Assembly: GCA_003222395.1 (NCBI GenBank)
Contig: QHWB01000035.1
Coordinates: 124,001-188,000 of the forward strand
Length of the DNA: 64,000 nucleotides
Reading direction: 5' to 3'
From: Acidobacteriota bacterium
Lineage (GTDB): Bacteria; Acidobacteriota; Vicinamibacteria; Vicinamibacterales; CAVVIG01
Shown: positions 24,368 to 33,000 of the stretch, piece by piece
Position numbering within the stretch: the stretch's first letter is position 1
How the letters are laid out: each line of letters opens with the position of its first letter
Translations under genes and position numbers: made by a program
Notes under the pieces: model-generated
What the model was told of the DNA's origin: nothing
Databases searched by the model: none
The model's input: the letters and a program-made list of their open reading frames with translations, nothing else

Positions 24368-25615
24368 ATGCGTGCAAAATCTGCAGTCGTTCTCACCGTG
24401 CTCGGGGCCGTCTTCGCGATCGCGTCGGCGACGGTTTCCTCACAAACGCAGACAATTCGAATTCGCGCCGCCACGGTGCTCGACGGAACGGGCAAGGTGC
24501 TGCGGAACGCGACGATCGTCGTGCAGGGATCCAAAATTACGGCGATCGAGACGAGCGGCTCAGGCGCCGCCACCTACGATCTCGGGCCGCTGACGGTCAT
24601 ACCCGGGATGATCGACGTGCACGCGCACGTCGGCTGGCACTTCGACAAGGACGGACGCTACGCCGCACGGCGCGGCGACCCGGCCGAAGAGATTCTTTAC
24701 AGCGCCGAGAACGCTTACACGACCCTGCTCGCGGGCTTCACGACGATTCAAAGTCCGGGTCAGGCGAACGACGTCCAGCTGCGCGATGCGATCGCGCGCG
24801 GCATCTTTCCAGGTCCGCGCATTCTCACGTCGATCCGGCAGATCACCGAGGACAGCGGCACGCCGGATGAAATTCGCGAGAAGGTGCGCCAGCTGAAAAG
24901 GGACGGCGCGGACGTCGTGAAGATCTTCGCGTCGGCGAGCATCCGCGACGGCGGCAAGCAGACGATGACGGACGCGCAGATCGAGGCGGTGTGCGGCGAG
25001 GCGAAGGCGCAGGGGATGCGCACGATGGTCCACGCGCACAGCCCGGAATCGATCAAGGCGTCGGTCAACGCCGGCTGCGATCAGATCGAGCACGGCGTCT
25101 TCGCAACCGACGAAGTGTTGAAGCTGATGGCCGACAAGGGCGTCTACTTCGATCCGAACGTCGGCGTCGTCCTGCAGAACTACCTGCGGAACAAGGCGAA
25201 GTTCCTCGGCATCGGGAATTACAACGAGGAAGGCTTCGCCTACATGCAGAAGGGGCTGGCGCTGAACGAGGCGATGATCAAGAGGGCGGTCGCGACGCCG
25301 AATCTGAAAATGGTGCTCGGCACCGACGCGGTGGCGGGGGCGCACGGGCGCAACGCGGACGAGATCGTCGAGCGGGTGAAGCAGGGCGGCCAGAAGCCGA
25401 TGGACGGGATCATCTCGGCGACGTCGATGGCAGCGAGGTCGATGCGGCTCGAGAAAACGATCGGCACGCTCGCGTCAGGCTACGAAGCGGACCTCGTCGC
25501 GCTCGACGGCGATCCGCTGCAGGACATCACCGCCGTCCGGCGCGTCGCGTTCGTGATGAGAGGCGGCAAGGTGTACAAGCACGTGTCGGCCGCCTCGCTG
25601 CACACCACTCACTAA
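24368..25615 (+). CDS. Secreted amidohydrolase (imidazolonepropionase/prolidase-like)
   Basis: The protein has about 415 residues with a signal peptide (MRAKSAVVLTVLGAVFAIASA). The metal-dependent hydrolase core has the HxH motif VIPGMIDVHAHVGWH, a lysine in VVKIFAS (possibly carbamylated), HAHSPESIKASVNAGCDQIEHG with two metal His, and the final Asp in LGTDAV. Members of this secreted group hydrolyse dipeptides or related amides. The ATG at 24368 was preferred to that at 24359 because the latter overlaps the TATAAT box. A decayed junction-repeat hairpin follows the stop. Confidence 0.87.
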   Translation: MRAKSAVVLTVLGAVFAIASATVSSQTQTIRIRAATVLDGTGKVLRNATIVVQGSKITAIETSGSGAATYDLGPLTVIPGMIDVHAHVGWHFDKDGRYAARRGDPAEEILYSAENAYTTLLAGFTTIQSPGQANDVQLRDAIARGIFPGPRILTSIRQITEDSGTPDEIREKVRQLKRDGADVVKIFASASIRDGGKQTMTDAQIEAVCGEAKAQGMRTMVHAHSPESIKASVNAGCDQIEHGVFATDEVLKLMADKGVYFDPNVGVVLQNYLRNKAKFLGIGNYNEEGFAYMQKGLALNEAMIKRAVATPNLKMVLGTDAVAGAHGRNADEIVERVKQGGQKPMDGIISATSMAARSMRLEKTIGTLASGYEADLVALDGDPLQDITAVRRVAFVMRGGKVYKHVSAASLHTTH

Positions 25616-25617
25616 TA

Positions 25618-25640
25618 CTCCGCGTGGGTCCACCCCCACA
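25618..25640. repeat. Decayed hairpin of the junction-repeat family
   Basis: CCGCGTGGGTCCACCCCCAC retains only the hairpin of the family A repeat. It is the one copy oriented against the following gene. The rest of the 85-bp gap before the kinase gene shows no further feature beyond a weak TACAAC box at 25688. Confidence 0.5.
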
Positions 25641-25700
25641 TCCCAAAGTGACCGTGATCGCAAATAACTTTGTGATGTAGGACATCTTACAACGTACGAG

Positions 25701-26159
25701 ATGCCTGAGCTCGTCATCCTGATCGGGCTGCCGGGCGCGGGGAAGACGACGTTCTATCGCGAGCGCTTCGCGGCGACGCACGTGCACGTGAGCAAGGATC
25801 TGTGGCCGAATGCGGCGGGACGTGAAGCGCGTCAGCGGCGGGCGATAGACGAGGCGCTCGCCGCCGGAGCGTCGGTCGTGGTGGATAACACGAACCCGAG
25901 CGCCGCGGACCGCGCGGCGCTCATGGAGCTGGCGCGCGCGCGAAACGCGCGGGTGATCGGCTACTTCTTCGACGTCTCGACGCGCGCGGCCGTCGCGCGC
26001 AACGCGGCACGATCGGGCCGGGAGAAAGTGCCGAACGTCGCGATCTTCACGGTCGCGAAGCGGCTGCAGCCGCCGACGATCGCCGAGGGCTACGACGAGC
26101 TGTTCCGCGTCGAGATCGGCGAAGATCGCGCGCTGAAGGTATCTCCGCTCAGTGCTTGA
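25701..26159 (+). CDS. P-loop kinase (polynucleotide-kinase/zeta-toxin-like AAA_33 domain)
   Basis: The protein has 152 residues. Its Walker A motif is GLPGAGKTTFY at residues 9-19. VVVDNTNPSAADRA is the Walker B-like and lid region seen in T4 polynucleotide kinase-type ATPases. RNAARSGREKVP is an arginine-rich lid. Members phosphorylate the 5' end of nucleic acids or small molecules; the substrate here is unknown. A weak TACAAC box ends 7 nt before the ATG. The 3' end overlaps the convergent small gene by 11 bp. No partner antitoxin is next to it, so a toxin role is unlikely. Confidence 0.72.
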   Translation: MPELVILIGLPGAGKTTFYRERFAATHVHVSKDLWPNAAGREARQRRAIDEALAAGASVVVDNTNPSAADRAALMELARARNARVIGYFFDVSTRAAVARNAARSGREKVPNVAIFTVAKRLQPPTIAEGYDELFRVEIGEDRALKVSPLSA

Positions 26160-26418
26160 AGCGCTCGCGGCGCGCGATCATCTCGGTGACGCCGACTTCG
26201 AGGGCGTGGATGAGCGCGATCTCCTGCTTCTCCGGCGCGATCGTCTTCAGATAGTTCACGATCACCTGCGGCTCGATGCTCAGCTCCTCGATGCGCACGG
26301 CCGAGGACAACACCTGCACTGCGCGCACCGGCGCCGGATCGGACGGCGCATCCGCAGCGGCGACCGGTTCCACCGCGTCGATCGGGCCGACGACATCCTG
26401 CGGGCTGCTAGACTCCAC
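26149..26418 (-). CDS. Small protein of unknown function
   Basis: The protein has 89 residues. The GTG at 26418 was chosen because AAGGAGG sits five bases upstream, a strong Shine-Dalgarno. The longer frame upstream has no ribosome site and a low-complexity translation. The first 35 residues are P/A/V-rich and probably disordered. The last 50 (VRIEELSIEPQVIVNYLKTI to RRERFKH) are predicted helical and charged. I do not recognise the family. It lies upstream of the RluA-type gene's 3' end and converges with the kinase gene. Confidence 0.55.
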   Translation of the reverse strand: MESSSPQDVVGPIDAVEPVAAADAPSDPAPVRAVQVLSSAVRIEELSIEPQVIVNYLKTIAPEKQEIALIHALEVGVTEMIARRERFKH

Positions 26419-26544
26419 GGCTGCCTCCTTCGGGCGCTTTCGGTTTTGGGGCTGCCTCCCGTTTGGGGCAATCGCAGTGCCAGCTGATTTCGGAGCAGAT
26501 CGGGGCGCAATCCCGCCCGCGCTGTACCGGAACGAATCACCCAA

Positions 26545-27483
26545 TCACGATCTCCGCAGTTTTGCAATCAGCGTCACAAGATCGTCGGGCAGCGGCGCCT
26601 CAAAGCTCACGCGCCGACCGGTGATCGGATGATCGAGCGCGAGGCGCGCCGCGTGCAGCGCCTGACGCGGAAACGCAATGGTCTGCAGCGAGTCGGGACC
26701 ATAGACGTACCGCTGTTCGCCGACGAGCATGTGTCCGCGAAGCCGCGCCTGCAGGCGGATCTGATTGCGCCGACCGGTGACGAGCGTCACTTCGACGAGC
26801 GACGCGTCCTTCAGCGTCTCGACGACGCGATAGCGGCTGATCGCCTGCTTCGCGCGCGGATCGCGCGGATGGGTCTCCTTCTGGATCAGCGCCTTCTGAT
26901 CCCACACCAGGTGGTCGCGCCACGTGCCCGACGAGGGCTCCGGCTGGCCATACACGACCGCGAGATAGATTCGTTCGGGCAGGTGACGCGCGAACTGCGT
27001 CTTGAGCCGCGCGTGGACGAGCGCATTCTTCGCGAAGAGCACGAGCCCCGAGGTGTCGCGATCGATCCGATGGACGACGAGCGGGCGCGGTCGGCGGCGC
27101 TTGCGCAAGTACTCCTTCAAGTCCTCGAACACCGATCGCGCGTCGCCGCGCCGCTCGAGCGGCACGGCGAGCAGTCCCGCCGGCTTGTTCAACACGATCA
27201 GCGCCTCGTCTTCGTAGACGATCGGCAGATCGCGATCGTCGCCGAGCGACGTCTGGCGCTTCGCGCTGCCCGGCCGATCCATCCACACCCGGACCGTATC
27301 GCCGCGCGCCAGCCGCGCGCCGGCGTCGGCCGTCGTCGTTTCGCGATCGTTGACGAAGATCTTGCCGCGTTGAAGCGCCGCGGCCGCCCTGGCGCGCGAT
27401 CCCAGCCGGGCAGGATCGGCGAGGAACTTGTCGAGCCTCAGGCCGGCATCGGACGGACCCGCCGTCCACGTTCGGTTCGCCAT
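26545..27483 (-). CDS. RluA-family RNA pseudouridine synthase
   Basis: The protein has 312 residues. An N-terminal S4-like RNA-binding domain spans about 12-75 (LRLDKFLADP...GKIFVNDRETT). The catalytic domain has the family motif VHRIDRDTSGLVLFAKN with the catalytic Asp. The later strands VTLVTGRRNQIRLQARLRGHML and DHPITGRRVSFEAPLP match the RluA/RluD group. It isomerises specific uridines in rRNA or tRNA; the exact site cannot be assigned. Its start lies inside the 3' end of the PHP gene (46-bp overlap), so it is probably translationally coupled to it. Confidence 0.88.
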   Translation of the reverse strand: MANRTWTAGPSDAGLRLDKFLADPARLGSRARAAAALQRGKIFVNDRETTTADAGARLARGDTVRVWMDRPGSAKRQTSLGDDRDLPIVYEDEALIVLNKPAGLLAVPLERRGDARSVFEDLKEYLRKRRRPRPLVVHRIDRDTSGLVLFAKNALVHARLKTQFARHLPERIYLAVVYGQPEPSSGTWRDHLVWDQKALIQKETHPRDPRAKQAISRYRVVETLKDASLVEVTLVTGRRNQIRLQARLRGHMLVGEQRYVYGPDSLQTIAFPRQALHAARLALDHPITGRRVSFEAPLPDDLVTLIAKLRRS

Positions 27484-28166
27484 GCGGTGGTCAATCTACC
27501 GCGGACGGCATGCCAGAGGAGCAGCTCGGTCATGATGGCTGCCGCGTCGCCCCACGCCAGCGGCATCGCCTCGACGCGCACGCGGCCGGCGGCGATGGCG
27601 GCGCAGATCGCATCCGCATCGGGCGGCGCATCGATCAGCGAGTATGTCGTCCCGAGCTGCCGCAGACGATGCACGTCGCCGTTGCCGACGACCGGCCTTC
27701 CATGCGCCCTCGCCCACTGAACGGCGCGGTCGTTGAAGTTCAGCGACGAAGTGAACATCGCGTTGTACTCGACGGCGTCGAACAAGTCGGCGTGCCGATC
27801 GAGCTGGCCGCGCAGGCAGCTGGAGGTCGGAAAGAACGGATGCGGGGCGATGACGAGGCCGCGCTCCCGCGCCTTCAGCCGCGCGAGGTCGGCGAACGTG
27901 CGGACGGCCTCGGCGCCGTGGCGAAAGTTGATCAGCAGCACGTGCTTTCGTTCAATCGTGCGCTCGACGCCCGGGATCAGCACGATGCCGCGCTCGCGCG
28001 CGTACGAGTCGAGGGCGGCGAGATCCAGCTGGCGTTCGTGCAGGGTGATGGCCAGCGCCTGATACCCGAGCGCTGCTGCGCGATCGATGACGTCCGTGGT
28101 CGTATGGGGAATGCGGTCGACGGGGTCGTCCGCGGTGTGAATGTGCAGGTCTGCCTTGAGCATCAC
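27438..28166 (-). CDS. PHP-domain metal-dependent phosphoesterase
   Basis: The protein has 242 residues. DLHIHTADDP gives the first HxH metal ligands, EYNAMF and APHPFFP further ligands, and VVGNGDVHRLRQLG the final DxH. This is the layout of stand-alone PHP phosphoesterases that act on nucleotides or phosphorylated sugars. Two consecutive ATGs (28166 and 28163) open the frame. The C-terminal region overlaps the pseudouridine synthase start. A copy of the junction repeat lies about 50 bp upstream in the same orientation. Confidence 0.82.
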   Translation of the reverse strand: MMLKADLHIHTADDPVDRIPHTTTDVIDRAAALGYQALAITLHERQLDLAALDSYARERGIVLIPGVERTIERKHVLLINFRHGAEAVRTFADLARLKARERGLVIAPHPFFPTSSCLRGQLDRHADLFDAVEYNAMFTSSLNFNDRAVQWARAHGRPVVGNGDVHRLRQLGTTYSLIDAPPDADAICAAIAAGRVRVEAMPLAWGDAAAIMTELLLWHAVRGRLTTAWRTERGRRVRPMPA

Positions 28167-28217
28167 GTCATCGCGTATCAGGTTTCATGCCAAATCCGGA
28201 GCGGGGCCGAGGGCGTC

Positions 28218-28293
28218 ATTATTTGCGGCGGGGTCCCACCCCCGCCGCTGTTGCTCGGCGCATATGCGCCTCGCAGCGGCTCAAGGCTGCCCC
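28218..28293 (-). repeat. Junction repeat (family A, second subtype)
   Basis: Contains the hairpin GCGGCGGGGTCCCACCCCCG and the second stem-loop made of GCTCGGCGCATATGCGCCTCGC, followed by AGCGGCTCAAGGCTG. The same subtype recurs at 28519, 34040 and 41460. Confidence 0.7.
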
Positions 28294-28518
28294 CGAACGA
28301 TTCCGACGCTCCTCGCCGTCCATCCGGACGAAGGCACGCCGCGAGCAGACTTTTGTCGGCACCGGACGGAATCGCCCGCATTCGCCGACAGATCGCTCCC
28401 GCCGCTCCTCATCAGACACGTCGAGATACCCGGCCGACGACCGCAAACGCACACCGCCGGGCCGGGTCGAAAACATTTCCGAAAAACCGCAAACGTTTTC
28501 AGTTCCCGCGGAGCCCGG

Positions 28519-28645
28519 CATTCTTTACTCGCGCGGGGCCCCACTTCTATCGCGGCGGGGAGCCGACGCCCGTCGCGGTTGCTCGACGCATGCGCGCCTC
28601 GCAACGGCTCAAGGCTGACGCGCGCGTATCTAGAAGAGAACGGAT
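28519..28645 (-). repeat. Junction repeat (family A), mixed subtype
   Basis: Contains CGCGCGGGGCCCCACTT at one end, GCGCATGCGCGCCTCGCAACG in the middle and the boundary motif GTATCTAGAAGAGAACGG at the other end. It is the most complete copy in non-coding DNA. Confidence 0.7.
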
Positions 28646-28694
28646 GTTTCGACCTCACCGAGCGCCTGCTGGTCTTCAACGGGAACGACTCCCG

Positions 28695-28706
28695 TAGAAT
28701 CACACG
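28695..28706 (+). promoter_or_regulatory. -10 box of a leaderless start
   Basis: TAGAAT at 28695-28700 is followed by six bases and the ATG at 28707. Confidence 0.5.
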
Positions 28707-30017
28707 ATGAGCGTGGAGCTCCGCCGCACCCTGTCGCTGCGCGATCTGATCTTCATCACCGTCGGCACGGTCATCGGATCGGGGATCTTTCTCACGCCGG
28801 GCGGGGTGGTCCGCGACGCCGGTTCGGGCGGCATGGCGCTCGCCGCATGGATCGTCGGCGGCGTGCTGTCGCTGCTCGGCGCGCTCACGTTTGCGGAGCT
28901 CGGGGCGGCGAACCCCGATTCGGGCGGGCTGTATGCGTACTTGAAGGAAGCATTCGGACCGCTGCCGGCGTTTCTGTACGGCTGGACGATGTTCCTCGTC
29001 ATCGGCAGCGGATCGCTCGCGACGCTCGCCGCGGCGTTTCCACGGTACGTCGCGGCGTTCGTTGCGCTGTCGCCGGCAACGTCGGCTGGAAGCTCGGTAG
29101 TCGTGATCGCGGCCGTCACCGCGATCAACGTGCGCGGCACGCGGCAAAGCGCCGACGTGCAGGCGGTCACCACCGCATTGAAAGTCGCCGTCATCGTGCT
29201 CATGGCAGCAATCCTCACCGCGTCCGGCGGCGGCGCAAGCCGACCGGGCGAGTGGTGGCCCGCGCGGGTCTCGCCGACGACGGTCATGAATGCGGTGACC
29301 GCGATGATCGGGGTGCTTTGGGCGTACGAGGGGTGGCAGTACGGGACGTTTTCGGCCGGCGAGACGATCGATCCGCAGCGCATCTTCGCGCGCGGACTGA
29401 TCGCCGGGACGACGCTGCTCGTCGGCATCTACGTGTTCGCGAACGTCGGCTATCTGAGCGCGCTCGGCGTCGGCGGCGTGGCATCGAGCAATCGCGTCGC
29501 GTCGGACGCCGCAGCCGCGGCGCTCGGACCGGCTGCGGGAAAGCTCGTTGCGGTGGTGATCCTCGTCTCGATCTTCAGCGCGGCGAACGGCACGATCCTG
29601 ACGCTGCCGAGGCTGTTCTTCGCGATGGCGCGCGATGGCGTGTTCTTCTCCCGGCTGGCCGTGGTTCATCCCAGACTGGGCACGCCTGTCGCGGCGATTG
29701 TCTCGACGGCGCTCTGGTCCACCGTGCTCGTGCTGTCGGGGACGTTCGAGCAGCTCCTCACGTACGTCGTGTTCATGTCGTGGCTCTGGTTCGCGCTGGC
29801 CGCAGCCGCGATTTTCGTCCGGCGGCGGCGGGCGCCGAACGCGCACCGTCCGTTCCGCACGCCCGGCTATCCGCTGACGCCGATCGTGTTCGTGGCCGCC
29901 GCGCTCCTCATCGTCGTCAACACCATCGTCGTGAAGCCGGCGCAGTCGGCTATCGGCGTCGGCTTCGCGCTGCTCGGCATTCCGGCGTACCGGGTGTGGC
30001 GCGCCCGTTCTCGCTGA
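28707..30017 (+). CDS. APC-superfamily amino-acid permease
   Basis: The protein has 436 residues with about twelve hydrophobic segments and ends in a short arginine-rich tail. The first helix carries the substrate-binding signature VGTVIGSGIFLTPG typical of LAT/cationic amino-acid transporters. The second has SLLGALTFAELGAANPDSGG. FRTPGYPLTPIVF near residue 390 is also characteristic. It imports or exchanges amino acids across the inner membrane. There are no operon partners: a REP-free 60-bp gap separates it from the convergent dnaE2. Confidence 0.88.
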   Translation: MSVELRRTLSLRDLIFITVGTVIGSGIFLTPGGVVRDAGSGGMALAAWIVGGVLSLLGALTFAELGAANPDSGGLYAYLKEAFGPLPAFLYGWTMFLVIGSGSLATLAAAFPRYVAAFVALSPATSAGSSVVVIAAVTAINVRGTRQSADVQAVTTALKVAVIVLMAAILTASGGGASRPGEWWPARVSPTTVMNAVTAMIGVLWAYEGWQYGTFSAGETIDPQRIFARGLIAGTTLLVGIYVFANVGYLSALGVGGVASSNRVASDAAAAALGPAAGKLVAVVILVSIFSAANGTILTLPRLFFAMARDGVFFSRLAVVHPRLGTPVAAIVSTALWSTVLVLSGTFEQLLTYVVFMSWLWFALAAAAIFVRRRRAPNAHRPFRTPGYPLTPIVFVAAALLIVVNTIVVKPAQSAIGVGFALLGIPAYRVWRARSR

Positions 30018-30079
30018 TGGCATGTCCTCGCCATATCGGGACCGTCACCGAGGTTTTTCGGGTTGGGGCAGGTTTCGAA

Positions 30080-33000
30080 TCAATAAAAATCGTGTGCGTC
30101 GAAGTCGACGTCGACGCCGCGCAAGCCGCGCACTTCCTCGGCACGCACCGACGTGACGCCGTCCTGGTTCTGCAGCACGCCGTCGACGATCAGAAACGGC
30201 TCTTCGACGATCGTGAGACGATCGCGCGCGAAGAGGTCCGGGCGGACGATGATGTTGGCGATGCCGGTTTCGTCCTCGAGGGTGAGGAAGACGAATCCCT
30301 TCGCGGTACCGGGACGCTGGCGCGTGATGACCATCCCGGCGACGCGCACGCGGCGTCCCTGCCGCTCGTGCCGCAGATCGATCGCGCGCAGGATGCCGCG
30401 CATCGACAGTTCCTCGCGGCGCAGCGCCATCGGATGGCGACCGATGCTCAGGCCCATGCCGGCGAAATCGGCGACGAGCCGTTCCGATTCGGTCATTGGC
30501 TTCAATGGACAGGTGTCAGTGTCATCATTTTTTAATTCGCGTGGGGCCCCACCCCCACGCGCTGACGCCCTCGCGGCATTTCTTAATGCTCGCGGGGCCC
30601 CACCCCCGCTCACCTCGCTCGCGCATTCGCACTCGCTCGAGCCGCGGGCGCTGCGCTCGGGCATATCTAGAACAGAACGTCGCAGCTCGTCCTCATGCCC
30701 ACGCGCTGACGCCCTCGCGGCATTTCTTAATGCTTGCGGGGCCCCACCCCCGCTCACCTCGCTCGCGCATTCGCACTCGCTCGAGCCGCGGGCGCTGCGC
30801 TCGGGCGTATCTAGAACAGAACGTCGCAGATCATGTTCCGTGTCTTCGGCTCCCGCCCATCCTGCCTCTCCCGCTGCCCATCCCGTGGCTGCTTCGTCAA
30901 ACATCTCACCGCTCGGGCGTACGGCGCGCTCCGCCTGCCACAGCGCGGATCGGCGGTCGTAGCCGAACGAATTGAGCGCGCCGATATCGGCGAGCGTCAC
31001 GACCTCGTCGCGGCGGAGAGCGGTGCGCGCGATGAGATCGTCGAGGGAGCGGAAGCGCTGCGAGACCGACCCGGCGCGCCATTCGTGCGAGCACGTGTTG
31101 CAGAACCAGCGATGCGCATCGACCTGCTCGAGCATGCTTGCATCGTCACATCCACATTTGGGACAGATCTGGGAGCTGGGGGCTGGGGGCCGGGGGCTGG
31201 GGATTCGAAGCTGGGAATTTAGACGTGCGCTCGCCCGCGCAATGGCTTTCCCGACTTCCTGTCGCAGGCCACTCACGTATCTCAGCCCAAGCCTGATGGC
31301 GCCGTCGGGTTCGACGCGGCAATCCCAGTCCGACAGCTGCACGTCGATTGGATGAAAGCGGACGCCGCGGCGCTGCGCGTCCTTGACGAGCGTGGCCGGG
31401 TGATAGAACCCCATCGGCTGATTGTTCAGGAGCGCGGTATAGAACGCCGCCGGGTAATGGACCTTGAGGTACGCGCTCGCGTATGCGAGCAGCGCGAAGC
31501 TCGCGGCGTGCGATTCGGGAAACCCGTAGAGCGCGAACGACGTGATCGATCGGATGATCTCCTCGGCCGCGTCGCCCGTAATCCCCTGGCGCGCCATCCC
31601 CTCGCGCAGCTGCACCTCCACCTGCTTCATCCGCCGCTCGGATCGCTTGAAGCCGAACGCGCGGCGCAGCTCCTCGGCCTGCCCGCCGGTGAAGCCGGCG
31701 GCGATCATCGCCATCCGCAGCAGCTGCTCCTGAAAGAGCGGCACGCCGAGCGTCCGCGCGAGGATCGGTTCGAGCGAAGGATGCGGATACTTCACCGGCT
31801 CGCGTCCCGCGCGGCGATTCAAGTACGGATGGACCATCTGTCCGACGATCGGTCCCGGACGGATGATCGCCACCTGCACGACGATGTCGTAGAAGCGGGC
31901 CGGTTTGAGGCGCGGCAGCGTCGCCATCTGCGCGCGCGATTCGACCTGGAAGACGCCGACCGTGTCGGCGTCGCAGAGCATCTTGTAGACCGCCGGATCT
32001 TCGGGAAGGTGCGCCAGATCGACTCGGGATTCGGGATTCGGGATTCGGGATTCGAGTCTGCAGGATTCGAGTCTGCAGGATTCGAGTCCGTGGGATTCGA
32101 GTCCGTGGGATTCGAATCCCGAATCCCGAATCCCGAATCCCGGTCCGTTCACGAGCGCGAGCGAGTCCTGGATGACGGCCATCATGCCGAGACCGAGGAG
32201 ATCCACTTTGACGATCCCCATGTCGGCGCAGTCGTCCTTGTCCCATTGCACGACGACGCGTCCGGGCATGCTCGCGTTTTCGAGCGGAACGACCGCGTCG
32301 AGCTGACCCTGGCAGATCACCATCCCGCCGGAGTGCTGGCCGAGATGCCGCGGCAGATCGAGCATCTGGTTCCAGATGCGCGCGAACGTGCGGACGCGAT
32401 CGGAATTGAGATCGAGGCCGACCGCGGCGAGCTGCCGCGGCAGCGTGTCGGCCGGGTCGGCGAACTCGAACTGATTCATGATCTTCGCGAGCCGATCGAC
32501 CTGCGCCGCGTCGAAGCCGAGCACCTTCCCCACTTCGCGCGCCGCGCTGCGGCCGCGATACGTGATCACGTTGGCGGTCATCGCCGCGCCGAGCCGCCCG
32601 TACTTCTCGTACACGTGCTGGATGACCTGCTCGCGCCGATCGCCGCTCGGCAGATCGAGATCGATGTCCGGCCACTCGCCGCGCTCTTCCGACAGGAACC
32701 GCTCGAACAGCAGATCCATGCCGACCGGATCGACCGCGGTAATCCCGAGGCTGTAGCAGACGGCGCTGTTGGCGGCGCTGCCGCGTCCCTGCACGAGGAT
32801 GTCGTGCCGGCGGCAGAAATTGACGACGTCCCAGACGATGAGGAAGTAGCCGGCGAGCTCGAGCTTCTCGATGAGATCGAGCTCGCGCGCGATCTGCGCG
32901 CGGGCGCGATCGTGATACGGGCGGTAGCGTTCGCGCGCGCCGACGTCGGTAATCTTCCGCAGGAACGACGCCTGCGTCTCGCCGGGCGGCACCGGATAAT

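Larger units (their letters stand above)
28167..28694. other. Gene-poor spacer between divergent genes, largely repeats
   Basis: This 530-bp spacer holds two junction-repeat copies (28218-28293 and 28519-28645), both oriented with the minus-strand PHP gene. Between them about 220 bp (28294-28518) show no recognisable coding signal; a 100-codon minus-strand frame starts at 28521, but its composition looks random. The promoter of the permease gene is at the right end. Confidence 0.6.

Noticed and set aside
25701-26418. Kinase plus small protein as a toxin-antitoxin pair
   Set aside because: The two genes converge on opposite strands rather than forming an operon, and the kinase lacks clear zeta-toxin substrate-binding features.
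28219-28521. 100-codon minus-strand frame starting after a junction repeat
   Set aside because: Composition is arginine/serine-rich with no recognisable motif, and about half of it is repeat sequence; not supported as a gene.
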